This document shows positions 26,391 to 35,469 of a stretch of DNA of 64,000 bases, piece after piece. Under the pieces are notes generated by a model. The model did not search any database. It had not been told where the DNA came from and saw nothing but the letters and a program-made list of their open reading frames with translations. Within the stretch, counting starts at the first letter, position 1, and every line of letters begins with the position of its first letter. The stretch is from assembly GCF_023150065.1 (NCBI RefSeq), contig NZ_JAKLLN010000001.1:62001-126000 (forward strand), written 5' to 3'. Both the position numbers and the translations under genes were made by a program. This DNA is from Zoogloea sp. GTDB taxonomy: Bacteria; Pseudomonadota; Gammaproteobacteria; Burkholderiales; Rhodocyclaceae.

Positions 26391-28007
26391 TCAGTGAATC
26401 CTGAACCCGCCGATCAGGTCTTGCAACTTGCCTGAGGTGTCGAGGAGTTCGTGGGCGGCCCGGGTGGCCTGCTGGGCCGCGTCCATGTTGCCTTCGATGA
26501 GCTGGGAAATGCGCTCCATGTTGCGCGCCACATCCTCGCTGGCCTCTGTCTGCTCGATCGTGGCGGCGGAGATATTGAGGGACATGGCAGTCACGTCGTC
26601 GGCGGCTCGGGTCACACCGTTGAGGCTCTCGGCGCCGCTCTGCAAGTGGCCGATGGTGGCTTCCACCTCGCGCCGGGCGGTGGCCATGGCATCCACGGCC
26701 CGGGCGGTGACGGACTGGATCTCCGCCACGGTGGCGGCGATGTCGCGGGTGCTCGATGCGGTGCGCTCGGCGAGGGTGCGTACCTCGTCCGCCACCACGG
26801 CGAAGCCGCGCCCCTGCTCGCCGGCCCGGGCGGCCTCGATGGCCGCGTTGAGGGCCAGCAGATTGGTCTGGCCGGCGACCTCGGTGATCACCTGGGTGAT
26901 GTTGCCGATCTTGTGGATGGAGCCGGACAGGGTGTTGATGGCGTCGCTGGAGTCGGCCACGGCGCTCACCACCCGCTGGGTCATGTGAACGGTCTGGCCG
27001 ATGCGGGCGCTGCCGGCCTCGATGAGCTGCTGTGCCTCCCGTGCCGCGTGGGAGGTGTTGCCGGCGCCATGGGCCACTTCGCGGACCGAGACGCTGAGCT
27101 CTTCGGTGGCGGTGGCAACGCTCCTGGCGCTTTCATGCTGCAGGGTGGAGCTCTCCCGGACCAGGGCCGTCTGGCGCTCCAGGTTGATGCAGCGGGTCTC
27201 GATGGTGGCCGCGGCGGCGGCGATGTCGTCGAGCATGGCCAGCAGGTGCACCTGCATGCCGCCCAGCTGGCAGAAGAGCAGGCCGGTCTCGTCGCGGCTG
27301 GATACGTCCACGTCGTTGGTCAGATTGCCTTCGGCGATCTGGTTGAAGAACTCGGTGACCCGGGTGAGAGGGCGGTTGAGTTTGAGGGAGAAGTAGATGC
27401 CCACCGAGACCGCGGCCAGAGTGCTGAGCAGGGCCGCTCCGCCGACCAGCAGGGCGCGCTCGGGGGTCAAGGCCCCGGCAAAGGAGGCGACCGTGATGCC
27501 CGCCGACAGCAGGGCCATGCCGCCCATGATGGCCCACAGGCGGGTGCTGAAGGAGAAGCGCCCGAGCAGGCCCGGGTTGATGGTCGGAAAGCGCGCCTGC
27601 TTGTCGCGGATTTTCCGGTATAGGGCTTCTGCCTCACGCACCTGCTCGCGCCCGGGCTCGGTGCGCACGGACATGAAGCCGATGGTTTCGCCGTTGCGGC
27701 GCACTGGTACGACGAAGGCCTTGACCCAGTAGTAGTCGCCGTTCTTGCAGCGGTTCTTGACCAGGCCGTGCCAGGGCAGGCCGCTCTTGATGGTGCCCCA
27801 CAGATCGGCGAAGGCCTCCCGGGGCATGTCGGGGTGGCGCACCATGTTGTGGTGGCTGCCGATGAGCTCTTCGCGGCTGAAGCCGCTGATGTTCACAAAG
27901 GCATCGTTGGCGTGGGTGATGACGCCGTTCAGATCGGTTCTGGAAACCAGGTAGCGGCCAGACGGAAAGGGGATTTCGATCTGGGTGACGGGCAGATTGG
28001 TCTTCAC
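26391..28007 (-). CDS. Aer-like PAS-containing methyl-accepting chemotaxis protein
   Basis: Receptor of 538 residues. An N-terminal PAS domain (about 10-125) carries the Aer-type segment [29 protein letters not shown] in parts, which in Aer binds FAD and senses redox or energy state. Two closely spaced membrane helices follow (about 155-210) with almost no periplasmic loop, then HAMP (about 210-265) and a signalling domain with the conserved tip [18 protein letters not shown]. Start chosen as GTG at 28007, preceded by a GAGGGA ribosome-binding site; no ATG is close to the PAS domain. First gene of an operon with the ODP-like and GGDEF-EAL genes. Confidence 0.9.
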   Translation of the reverse strand: MKTNLPVTQIEIPFPSGRYLVSRTDLNGVITHANDAFVNISGFSREELIGSHHNMVRHPDMPREAFADLWGTIKSGLPWHGLVKNRCKNGDYYWVKAFVVPVRRNGETIGFMSVRTEPGREQVREAEALYRKIRDKQARFPTINPGLLGRFSFSTRLWAIMGGMALLSAGITVASFAGALTPERALLVGGAALLSTLAAVSVGIYFSLKLNRPLTRVTEFFNQIAEGNLTNDVDVSSRDETGLLFCQLGGMQVHLLAMLDDIAAAAATIETRCINLERQTALVRESSTLQHESARSVATATEELSVSVREVAHGAGNTSHAAREAQQLIEAGSARIGQTVHMTQRVVSAVADSSDAINTLSGSIHKIGNITQVITEVAGQTNLLALNAAIEAARAGEQGRGFAVVADEVRTLAERTASSTRDIAATVAEIQSVTARAVDAMATARREVEATIGHLQSGAESLNGVTRAADDVTAMSLNISAATIEQTEASEDVARNMERISQLIEGNMDAAQQATRAAHELLDTSGKLQDLIGGFRIH

Positions 28008-28125
28008 GCTTTTCCCTCTGGTATGGCCGGTGGAGGCGTGTCGTGCGCAGGCGTCCCCGGGGGGCCGCCCATCGCCTGCCGACAGGAGCGGATCGACTAC
28101 ATGGAGGCGCGTCCTTTCACCGGAA

Positions 28126-28193
28126 GCCAGACAATCTGGCCCAGCGGAGAACATAGCAATTACGGCCCGTGGCGTATGTCAGGAATTCCTGAA
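28126..28193. promoter_or_regulatory. Two palindromes upstream of the chemoreceptor operon
   Basis: GCCAGA-CAA-TCTGGC at 28126-28140 and TCAGGAATTCCTGA at 28180-28193 are both perfect inverted repeats in the 215-base gap between the response regulator stop and the chemoreceptor start. They lie 119-186 bases before the GTG, in range for operators of that operon. No FliA-type or other clear promoter was found beside them. Confidence 0.4.
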
Positions 28194-28222
28194 TCTGCAG
28201 GGCCCGGCCGGCCTGCGGCGGC

Positions 28223-28855
28223 TCAGCCCTTGCCGATGCCGTGGAGGATGGCGTAGCGGATCAGGTCGGCGTTGTTGTCAATGCCCAGCTTGTCCATCAG
28301 GCGCATCTTGTGGGTGCTGACGGTCTTCGGGCTGAGATGGAGACGGTTGGCGATGTCGCCCAGGGCTTCGCCGGCGGCGATGCCTTCGAGCACCTGGCGC
28401 TCCCGTTCCGAGAGGGCGTGGTCGGGGGTGGCCCAGGCCTGGCCCGCGTCAAAGCCGTTGCCGGGGGCGAGGGCCGGGTCGATGAAGACCTCTCCGCCGG
28501 CCACCCGCCGGATCCCGTCGAGGAGCACCTCCGGTTCGCTGCCCTTGGTGACGTAGCCGCGGGCGCCGGCCTTGAGGGCGCGGGCCACGATCTGCCCTTC
28601 GTTGTGCATGGACAAGGTCAGGATGGGCAGCGTGCCGTAGCGCAGGCTGAGGCTGCGGATGAGTTCGATGCCGGCCAGACCGGGCATGGCCATGTCGAGG
28701 AGCAGGAGGTCGACGGCGCCGGTCTGCAGCCGCTCGGGGATCTCCTCGCCGCGGGTGGCCTCGCCGACCACCACGATGTCGAGGGTGGTGGCGATGATCT
28801 GCTTCAGGCCGGTGCGCACGATGGTGTGGTCATCGGCGATGAGGACGCGGATCAT
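28223..28855 (-). CDS. NarL/FixJ-type response regulator
   Basis: Protein of 210 residues: receiver domain with phosphorylation site Asp54 (LLLLDMAMPG), acidic pair in ADDH, conserved Lys in YVTKGS, and a LuxR-type helix-turn-helix at about 145-205 (LSERERQVLEGIAAGEALGD and PKTVSTHKMRLMDKL). It is a DNA-binding transcription factor, phosphorylated by the histidine kinase encoded by the overlapping upstream gene (TCAT overlap on this strand). I took the ATG at 28855; the longer open frame upstream lies inside the kinase gene. Confidence 0.93.
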   Translation of the reverse strand: MIRVLIADDHTIVRTGLKQIIATTLDIVVVGEATRGEEIPERLQTGAVDLLLLDMAMPGLAGIELIRSLSLRYGTLPILTLSMHNEGQIVARALKAGARGYVTKGSEPEVLLDGIRRVAGGEVFIDPALAPGNGFDAGQAWATPDHALSERERQVLEGIAAGEALGDIANRLHLSPKTVSTHKMRLMDKLGIDNNADLIRYAILHGIGKG

Positions 28856-30405
28856 GGCCGTACGGCGCCGGGCAGGGGGATGTCGATGGAGACGGTGGTG
28901 CCCTGGCCGGGGGCACTGTCCACCCGCAGTGTGCCGTTGAGGGCCAGCACGCGCTCGCGCATGCCCAGCAGCCCGAAGCCCTCCCGGGGGGCGCCGGCGC
29001 TCGTGTCGAAGCCCTTGCCGTTGTCGCGGATGCACACATGCAGCTGCCCGTCGGCCTCGTGCAGGGTGATGTGCACGGCGCTGGCGGCGGCATGGCGGGC
29101 CACGTTGGTGAGGGATTCCTGGACGACCCGGAAGGCGACGGTGGCCGGCAGATCGCCCATGGGGATCTCCTCGTTGCCGATCTCCAGTTCGCAGCGGATC
29201 TCCGAGCGGAGCTGCAGATCTTCGGCCAGCCACTCGATGGCCGGCACCAGGCCCAGGTCCAGGGCGGCGGGGCGCAGGTTGCTGGCGATCTGGCGGACCA
29301 CGTCCATGGTGCCGTCGGCCAGGGTGCGCATCTCCTCTGCGATGCGGAACAGCTCCGGGTTGTTGCCAAAGCCCAGGCGCAGCAGGGAGATCTCCATTTT
29401 CAGGGCGGTCAGGCGCTGCCCGAGCTCGTCGTGGATCTCCCGGGCGATGTGCTTGCGTTCATCTTCGAGCAAGGACTTCTGGTGGCTCGACAGTTCGCGG
29501 AGCTGCCGGCGCGACTCGATCAGTGCCAGTTCGGTGCGCTTGCGTTCGGTGATGTCCTGCAGGGTGCCGCACATGCGCGGGGGCGTGGTGCCCGTGCCGG
29601 CTATCGGTTCGCCCTGCAGATAGACGAAGCGCTCGCTGCCGTCGGCACATTGCATGCGGCCGTCCATGGAGAAAGGCTCACCGCTGGCCAGGGCGGTGTT
29701 GAAGGCCTGGCGAATGGCGGATCTCTCGTCCGGGTGGAAACAGGCAATCAGTGCGTCGTGGGTCTGCGGTGCCTTGGCGGGTGGCGCGCCGAACAGGTGG
29801 GTGATCTCCTCGGACCAGCGCAGCACACCGCTGCCGGTGTCCCACTCCCAGTCGCCGATACGGGCGATGTGCTGGGCGTGGGCGAGGCTGGCGCGGCTGG
29901 TACGGAGGTCCCGTTCGATCTGTTTCTGGGTGTCGATGTCGAGCATCTGCCCCACCGAGTAGGCTACCTTGCCGTGCTGGTCGACGACCTGGGAGACGAC
30001 CATCAGGGCCCACACGACCCGCCCGTCCTTGCGCACATAGCGCTTCTCCTGCTGGAAGGTGGGCAGCTCGCCATTGACCAGGCGGATGCGGGCGCTGACG
30101 TTTTCGGCCAAGTCGTCCGGGTGGGTGATCTGGTGGTAGGACATCTGCAGCAGCTCGGCCTCGGTGTAGCCGACGAAGTTGCACATGGCCCGATTGACCT
30201 TGATGTAGCGTCCGCTCAGGTCGGCAACGGCCATGCCCACGGCCGCCGAGTCGAAGGTGCTCTGGAAGAATTCCTTGCTGATCCGCATCTCCTCGCGGGC
30301 GTGGCGCTGCCTGGCGAAGCTGGCGAAGGCACCACCGGCGAAGGCGGTGAGCAGCAGGCCGATGGTCAGAGGCGCGGTGAGGGAGAGCGACGACAGGGCA
30401 TCCAT
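28852..30405 (-). CDS. PAS sensor histidine kinase (NarX/DegS-type, HisKA_3)
   Basis: Kinase of 517 residues with one N-terminal membrane helix (about 8-28), two PAS domains with PAC motifs (about 45-165 and 175-295), a HisKA_3 dimerisation domain with phospho-acceptor His325 in REIHDELGQRLTALKMEI, and a HATPase domain ending in GLLGMRERVLALNGTLRVDS. The cognate regulator overlaps its end by four bases. With hardly any periplasmic loop, signals are probably sensed in the cytoplasm through the PAS domains. A possible promoter lies in the 86 bases upstream. Confidence 0.93.
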   Translation of the reverse strand: MDALSSLSLTAPLTIGLLLTAFAGGAFASFARQRHAREEMRISKEFFQSTFDSAAVGMAVADLSGRYIKVNRAMCNFVGYTEAELLQMSYHQITHPDDLAENVSARIRLVNGELPTFQQEKRYVRKDGRVVWALMVVSQVVDQHGKVAYSVGQMLDIDTQKQIERDLRTSRASLAHAQHIARIGDWEWDTGSGVLRWSEEITHLFGAPPAKAPQTHDALIACFHPDERSAIRQAFNTALASGEPFSMDGRMQCADGSERFVYLQGEPIAGTGTTPPRMCGTLQDITERKRTELALIESRRQLRELSSHQKSLLEDERKHIAREIHDELGQRLTALKMEISLLRLGFGNNPELFRIAEEMRTLADGTMDVVRQIASNLRPAALDLGLVPAIEWLAEDLQLRSEIRCELEIGNEEIPMGDLPATVAFRVVQESLTNVARHAAASAVHITLHEADGQLHVCIRDNGKGFDTSAGAPREGFGLLGMRERVLALNGTLRVDSAPGQGTTVSIDIPLPGAVRP

Positions 30406-30431
30406 ACGGGGGCGGTGGGAGGGGCGACTGA

Positions 30432-30465
30432 CCGGCACTATAGCCGGGTCCGTGGCTCCCGCAAA
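30432..30465 (-). promoter_or_regulatory. Candidate promoter with overlapping dyad for the PAS histidine kinase
   Basis: On the minus strand a TATAGT -10 box (30442-30437) follows a weak TTTGCG -35 at 17 bases. The -10 box lies inside the dyad CCGGC-ACTATA-GCCGG (30432-30447), which could be a repressor site covering the promoter. Confidence 0.35.
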
Positions 30466-30491
30466 AACATCGCCCCCCTTCGGAATGCCGC

Positions 30492-31427
30492 TCAGGCCCG
30501 GCTGTTCAGGCAGGCCAGCAGGGTGGCATACAGGGTGTCGGGCTCGACCGGCTTGGACAGGAAGGCGTCCATGCCCGCGTCGCCGCATTGCCGGCGGTCG
30601 TCGTCGAAGCTGTTGGCAGTCATGGCGACGATGGGAGTGTCCCGGTTGAGGGACGTCATGCGGATCTGGCGGGTGGCTTCGAGGCCGTCCATCAGGGGCA
30701 TCTGCACGTCCATGAGGATCAGGTCGAAGCGCCTGCTGCGGCTCATCTCCAGGGCTTCGAGGCCATTGTTGGCCACCTCGGTCACGAGCTCGACGGCACC
30801 GAGCAGATCCCGCGCCACCTCCTGGTTGAGCAGATCGTCCTCGACGATGAGCACCTGCTTTCCGGCATGCAGCCGGAGCAGGTGGTCCTCTGCGTCATGG
30901 CCGGCGGAGGGGGCGCCGTCGATGCGCAGCCAGGTGGTGAACCACAGGGTGTTGCCGGTGCCCGATACGCTGAACGCGCCAGCCGTTCCGCCCAGGAGTT
31001 CAGCAAAGTCGCGGGTGATGGCCAACCCCGGCGCGATGGCGTTGTCGGCCACTTCAAAGCGCAGCAGCATCCGGTTCCAGGCCTTTTCGAGGATGTGACA
31101 GCGCAGCCGGATGCGACCTCTCCCGGTGGCCAGCACGGCCTTGCCGGCGTAGTCGAGCAGCGCCAGGCTGAGGCGGGTGGCGTCGCCGATGAGGGGCTGG
31201 TCGATGTGGGAGGGCTCGACGATGATTTCCAGCCCTTTGCGCGCTGCCTCGGGCTGGATCGTCGCGGCGATGTCGGCGAGGAGTTCGTCGATGACCAGGC
31301 TGTGTTCCGCCGGAGGCGTCTGCAGCGGCTGCCCGGTGTTCTGCGGGTGGGTGCGGTGGCTGGCTCCGGGGGCGGGCGGAGGGGGAGGGGCTTGGGTGAG
31401 CGTGTTCATGATGCGGGGCAGGGGCAT
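30492..31427 (-). CDS. Degenerate HATPase-receiver hybrid protein
   Basis: Protein of 311 residues with a Pro-rich N-terminus, a histidine-kinase-like ATPase domain (about 40-175) and a receiver domain (about 185-305) with Asp240 in LILMDVQMP and Lys in LSKPVEP. The ATPase part is eroded: the N-box that should read like NLLGNAIKF is YAGKAVLAT, and the G1 box DxGxGI is DNAIAP. There is no dimerisation/phospho-acceptor domain. It therefore cannot be a normal kinase and is more likely a receiver protein with a relic or regulatory ATPase-like domain. It lies between two NarL-type kinase/regulator pairs. The start could also be the ATG at 31409. Confidence 0.75.
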   Translation of the reverse strand: MPLPRIMNTLTQAPPPPPAPGASHRTHPQNTGQPLQTPPAEHSLVIDELLADIAATIQPEAARKGLEIIVEPSHIDQPLIGDATRLSLALLDYAGKAVLATGRGRIRLRCHILEKAWNRMLLRFEVADNAIAPGLAITRDFAELLGGTAGAFSVSGTGNTLWFTTWLRIDGAPSAGHDAEDHLLRLHAGKQVLIVEDDLLNQEVARDLLGAVELVTEVANNGLEALEMSRSRRFDLILMDVQMPLMDGLEATRQIRMTSLNRDTPIVAMTANSFDDDRRQCGDAGMDAFLSKPVEPDTLYATLLACLNSRA

Positions 31428-31594
31428 CCTGGTGAGGACGTGGCCCAGTGCCTGGCTCGTCCTGTGCGCCGGGAGTCTGCTTTTCCGGGTTGGGAATGCC
31501 CTCAGTCTAGGGATCTCCCGGATGATGACAATTCCGCCTTCAGGGTAGGGGGACTACCTGAAAACCGGTATTTTGATGTCGTCGGGTTGCCGCT

Positions 31595-32239
31595 TTATGC
31601 CGATATCAGGCCGGCACGGACGGCGTAGCGGGTGAGCTCCGCGGTGGTGCGCAGGCCCAGCTTGCCCTTGATGTTGCGGCGGTGAACCTCGACGGTGGCA
31701 GCGCTGATGTCGAGGCTGCGGGCAATGTCGGTGCCCCGCTGGCCACTGGCCAGGAAGTGCAGGATCTCCTGTTCCCGGGGGGTGAGCAGGCTGAGGGGCG
31801 GGGTCTCGCAGGGGGCGTCCGGCTGGATTCCGTCGAGCATGGTGTCCAGCACGTCGGTGCTCAGAAAGCGGCGGCCAGCCGCCACGGCACGCAACGCGCC
31901 GAGCAGTTCGTCCAGCCCGGCGGACTTGAGCACGTAGGCCATGGCGCCGGCCTTGAGCATCTCGTCGACGAAGACTTTTTCCGCATGCCCGGTGAGGGCC
32001 ACGATGCGCACCTTCGGAAACAGCCGGCGCACCTGGGTGGCGACTTCGATGCCGTTGCGGCCAGGCAGGCTGATGTCCAGCACCAGCAGGTCGGCCACGG
32101 TCCGGGCGAGGGCGCTTGGCACGTCTTCGCCGCTGCCCACTTCTCCGGCGATGACGATGTCGGGCTCGCTGGCGAGCAGGCCGCGCAGGGCCTCACGGAA
32201 CATGCGGTGATCGTCGGCGAGGAGGATGCGCATGCTCAT
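31595..32239 (-). CDS. NarL/FixJ-type response regulator (second pair)
   Basis: Protein of 214 residues: receiver with Asp55 (LLVLDISLPG), Lys in YVLKSA, and a LuxR-type helix-turn-helix (LTPREQEILHFLASGQRGTD and AATVEVHRRNIKGKLGL). ATG at 32239; a second ATG lies two codons in. It overlaps the stop of the MASE4 kinase by four bases (TCAT) and is its expected partner. It differs enough from the regulator at 28.2-28.9 kb that the pairs do not look like a recent duplication. Confidence 0.92.
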   Translation of the reverse strand: MSMRILLADDHRMFREALRGLLASEPDIVIAGEVGSGEDVPSALARTVADLLVLDISLPGRNGIEVATQVRRLFPKVRIVALTGHAEKVFVDEMLKAGAMAYVLKSAGLDELLGALRAVAAGRRFLSTDVLDTMLDGIQPDAPCETPPLSLLTPREQEILHFLASGQRGTDIARSLDISAATVEVHRRNIKGKLGLRTTAELTRYAVRAGLISA

Positions 32240-34245
32240 GGCTGGGGGTTCCCGTGGTGGGCGTGCTGCGGGCAGGGCAGGGTGATCGTCACGATGGTGC
32301 CCTGATCGGGGGCGGACTGGATGTGCAGGCTACCACCCAGATGGGTTACCCGCTCGCGGATGCTGATGAGGCCGAAGCCCGTGCTGCCCGACAGGGCGAT
32401 TTCCAGGTGGTCCATGCCGGCCCCCTGGTCGCTCACCTGCAGGATGAGGTGCCCATCATCGAGGCGGGTTTCAACGATGGCAAACAGGGCCCGTGCATGT
32501 TTGAGCACATTGATCAGCAGTTCCCGCGTGGCCCGGAACAGGATGGCCGCCTGGGAGGCATTGAGGGGCTTGGGCTGCCCGTCGTCGATGGCTTCGACGG
32601 TGAGATCGTAGGTGCGCTCCATTTCGCTGGCGAGCCAGGCCAGGGCGGGAACAAGGCCCAGCCGGTCGAGCACCGGCGGGCTGAGCTGGCTGGTCAGGGA
32701 GCGGATGCGGGTGCTGGCGTCGCTGAGGGCCAGATCCAGCTGCAGGGCCAGGTTCTGCCGTGCGTCGCTGTCGTGGCTGCGGCCCATGGCTTCGAGCTTC
32801 ATGCGTGCCACATGGATGAGCTGCCCGATGTCGTCATGGAGATCCCGGGCGATGGCCCGGCGCTCGCCTTCCTCGGCCAGGGTGGCGTCGGAGGCCAGCT
32901 GCCGGAGCTGTCGGGTGCGTTCGGCAATGCGCAGCTCCAGGTCCTCCTTGGCGGACAGCAGCGCCTGTTCGGCTTCCTTGCGCTCCTTGTTGTTCACCAC
33001 CACGCTGCGGGTGCGCAGGGCGGGGGTCCCGGGCGTTCCCACCAGGTTGGCACTGACCAGCACCGGCAGGTACCGGCCGTCCTTGCCCCGAAGCTCGAGA
33101 TCTAGGTCATGTACGGCGCCGCTGTGCAGGAAGGCGGGGAAGTTGAGATCGAAGGTGGCCTGCGAGGCCGGGCTGAGCAGATCGCGGATATGGACCCGGC
33201 CGATGAGCTCTTCCCGGCGGTAGCCGAGCATGCGCAGTTCGGTGTCGTTGATGGCCTGCACGATGCCGTTCTCGTCCAGGGAGTGATAGCCGCAGGGGGC
33301 GTTGTGATAAAGGTCGGCGATCTCTTCACCTTGCCGACGGATCTCCCGCTGGGCGGCCAGCATGGTCACGTGGTCGCGCAGTGCATTGACAAGCAGCGCC
33401 CCGAGCAGGATGGAGGAGGAGAGGAGCCCATACAGCCGGCCAGCGTAGAAACCCAGGTCAAAACGCCCGGCGTTGAGCAGGGCCGACAGGGAGATGTCGA
33501 GCAGCCAGGCCCACATCACCACCAGCAGCCACAGGCTCAGCTTGGAGCGCCGATGCTGGCGCCACGCCAGGCCCAGGGCCACCAGCGTGGTGAGGCAGAC
33601 GCTCCCGATCGCCAGTCGCATGCTGTCGGTGTAGCCATTGCCGGCCATGATCGCCGGCAGCCTAGCACTCCCCAGGGTGGTGAGCAGGATGGCGCCTAGT
33701 GCGAGCAGGGGCACGGCGCCTATGGCGGCGGGGAGGAGGAGGGGCGGCAAGGCGCTGGCGCGGGTGTTTTCCAACTGGCAGTAGGCAATGACGCACAGGG
33801 GAAAGCCGGCATGCCAGATCATGTACAGCCAGGCCGTGGTCTGGGGGCCGGCACCCAGCAGACCGCTTTCCGACAGCAGGCCGGGGAAGGTGAGCATATG
33901 CACCGTGGCCAGAATGCTGGTGAACAGGTAGCCACAGCCGAGCACCAGCAGGGGCAGCGAGCGGCGCACGAAGCACATGCCCAGCAGCAGCACCGCGGTG
34001 ACCAGATCATTGATCGCCATGGCGGTCTGGTACATGCCGATGAAGGCTGGTTTGGCTGGCAGGCGTACCTGGGCAAAGAGGGCTGCCCCGACAAAGAACA
34101 GGCTGGAGAGCCCGATGAAGATCCACGCCAGCCGGCATTCCCGTCGGCTGGGGAGGGTATCCAGCAAGAATGGCGCGATCTGTTGCGGGCCGTGACTGTC
34201 GGTGATGTCCGTTGGCGGCGGTGGTGGGCTCAATGTGGCGGGCAT
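32236..34245 (-). CDS. MASE4-PAS sensor histidine kinase
   Basis: Kinase of 669 residues. An N-terminal MASE4 membrane sensor (about 7-8 helices, residues 30-270) is recognised from GLLGAGPQTTAWLYMIWHAG. A PAS/PAC domain follows (about 290-415), then a coiled coil, a HisKA_3 domain with phospho-acceptor His470 in IARDLHDDIGQLI, and a HATPase domain ending in GFGLISIRERVTHLGG. Start chosen as ATG 34245: a good minus-strand TATAGT box at 34293-34298 would leave too short a leader for the GTG at 34278. MASE4 domains are membrane sensors of unknown ligand. The partner regulator overlaps its end. Confidence 0.9.
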   Translation of the reverse strand: MPATLSPPPPPTDITDSHGPQQIAPFLLDTLPSRRECRLAWIFIGLSSLFFVGAALFAQVRLPAKPAFIGMYQTAMAINDLVTAVLLLGMCFVRRSLPLLVLGCGYLFTSILATVHMLTFPGLLSESGLLGAGPQTTAWLYMIWHAGFPLCVIAYCQLENTRASALPPLLLPAAIGAVPLLALGAILLTTLGSARLPAIMAGNGYTDSMRLAIGSVCLTTLVALGLAWRQHRRSKLSLWLLVVMWAWLLDISLSALLNAGRFDLGFYAGRLYGLLSSSILLGALLVNALRDHVTMLAAQREIRRQGEEIADLYHNAPCGYHSLDENGIVQAINDTELRMLGYRREELIGRVHIRDLLSPASQATFDLNFPAFLHSGAVHDLDLELRGKDGRYLPVLVSANLVGTPGTPALRTRSVVVNNKERKEAEQALLSAKEDLELRIAERTRQLRQLASDATLAEEGERRAIARDLHDDIGQLIHVARMKLEAMGRSHDSDARQNLALQLDLALSDASTRIRSLTSQLSPPVLDRLGLVPALAWLASEMERTYDLTVEAIDDGQPKPLNASQAAILFRATRELLINVLKHARALFAIVETRLDDGHLILQVSDQGAGMDHLEIALSGSTGFGLISIRERVTHLGGSLHIQSAPDQGTIVTITLPCPQHAHHGNPQP

Positions 34246-34292
34246 GGCGTGGCAGGCAGGGTGGGCGGGTCGGACCACGGCAGTCTGACTTC

Positions 34293-34325
34293 ACTATAGG
34301 CAAGCAGGCCGTCATTGCTGACGGC
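34293..34325. promoter_or_regulatory. -10 box and hairpin in divergent gap (MASE4 kinase / transglycosylase)
   Basis: The minus-strand -10 box TATAGT (34298-34293) is followed upstream by a perfect dyad GCCGTCA-TTGC-TGACGGC at 34308-34325, which covers the place where a -35 would be. This suggests an operator for the kinase gene. The rest of the 34279-34492 gap shows nothing clear. Confidence 0.4.
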
Positions 34326-34492
34326 AATCTCGGGGCATGCGGCTGCCCGCGGGCGAAATGTGAAATTCATCGCATTATTGCTTCGAAGCCTCCGTGCCGT
34401 GCGGGTTTAGCACCGCCAACGGCGAGTCCGTCACGGCAGTGCAGCATGGGGGCGGGCATGATGCGGGCTCTGATTCCATTGCCCCGTACCTC

Positions 34493-35398
34493 ATGTTTGC
34501 TTTCCGCCTGTCCCGTTTCCGCCGCCACGCCCTCGTCGCCCTGCTGGCCTTGCTGGCCGCTGGCGTCCAGGCCGCCGGGCGCGATGCGGGGCCGTCGGAG
34601 GCACCAGAGTGGAGCGACGAGCCGCCGGCCCTGGCGCGCCTGCTGGAGAGTGGCTACCGGGCCGAGGCTGGCCGCCAGCCCGGCGTGGCGGCCGCCCACT
34701 ACTGCGCTGCAGCGCGGGATGGCAGCGTCGAGGGCCAGTACCGCCTGGGTCGTCTGTACCTGCTGGGGCAGGGCGTTGCCCGGGACAGCCAGGTGGGCAC
34801 GACGCTGCTGTCGATTGCCGCCCAGCGGGGGCACGAGAAGGCCCAGGGCCTCGTCAGCCCCCTGGCGGCGGCCGAGAAGCTGCCCGATTGCCTCATCACC
34901 GGCAAGGCGCCGGAGGTGCTGGTGGCGGCGGACAGTGGCGAGGCTGTGCCCCACGAAGTGGTGGACCGCTTTGTCCGGGCGCTGCCGGCGGACAAGCGCC
35001 GTCACGCCCAGATGGTCCAGAAGCTGGCACCCCGCTTCAGCGTGGACCCGCGCCTGGCTCTGGCCATCGTGCGTACCGAATCCAATTTCGACGCGACGGC
35101 GCGCTCCCCCAAGAACGCCCTCGGCCTGATGCAGCTGATCCCCGACACCGCCGAGCGCTTCGGTGTGCGTGATGCCCTCGACCCGGAGCAGAACATCCGC
35201 GGTGGCCTGGCCTACCTGCGCTGGCTGCTCCAGCATTTCAAGGGTGACGTGGCCCTGGCCGCGGCGGCCTACAACGCGGGCGAGGGTAACGTGGCCCGCT
35301 ACAAGGGGGTCCCGCCCTTTGCCGAAACCCAGGAGTACGTGCGCCGGGTGCTGGCCTTCTACCGGGCGCCGCGGCACCCCGAAACCATGCGGGGCTGA
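34493..35398 (+). CDS. Lytic transglycosylase with Sel1-like repeats
   Basis: Protein of 301 residues with a signal peptide (about 1-27, ending VQAAG) and no lipobox, so probably periplasmic. Residues 50-125 contain Sel1/TPR-like helical repeats (EGQYRLGRLYLLGQGVARDS). The C-terminal SLT domain has catalytic Glu196 in RTESNFDATA, followed by ALGLMQLIPDTAERFGV and AAAYNAGEGNVARYKG. It would cleave peptidoglycan with anhydromuramyl formation. Start: the ATG at 34493 directly before the signal peptide; upstream in-frame starts would add an unlikely 33 residues. Confidence 0.88.
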   Translation: MFAFRLSRFRRHALVALLALLAAGVQAAGRDAGPSEAPEWSDEPPALARLLESGYRAEAGRQPGVAAAHYCAAARDGSVEGQYRLGRLYLLGQGVARDSQVGTTLLSIAAQRGHEKAQGLVSPLAAAEKLPDCLITGKAPEVLVAADSGEAVPHEVVDRFVRALPADKRRHAQMVQKLAPRFSVDPRLALAIVRTESNFDATARSPKNALGLMQLIPDTAERFGVRDALDPEQNIRGGLAYLRWLLQHFKGDVALAAAAYNAGEGNVARYKGVPPFAETQEYVRRVLAFYRAPRHPETMRG

Positions 35399-35469
35399 GC
35401 AGCGCTTCACGCTACCCGTCCGTTTCCTGTACTTTCTCTCCGTTTCCATAACAACAGAGGACGGAGAGC

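Noticed and set aside
28856-29233. N-terminal extension of the first response regulator by 126 codons.
   Set aside because: The extension lies inside the histidine kinase gene in another frame and has no domain; the receiver begins exactly at the ATG at 28855.
23398-34245. The two NarL-type kinase/regulator pairs as a recent tandem duplication.
   Set aside because: Sensor parts differ (two PAS with one helix versus MASE4 plus PAS) and the regulators share only family motifs.
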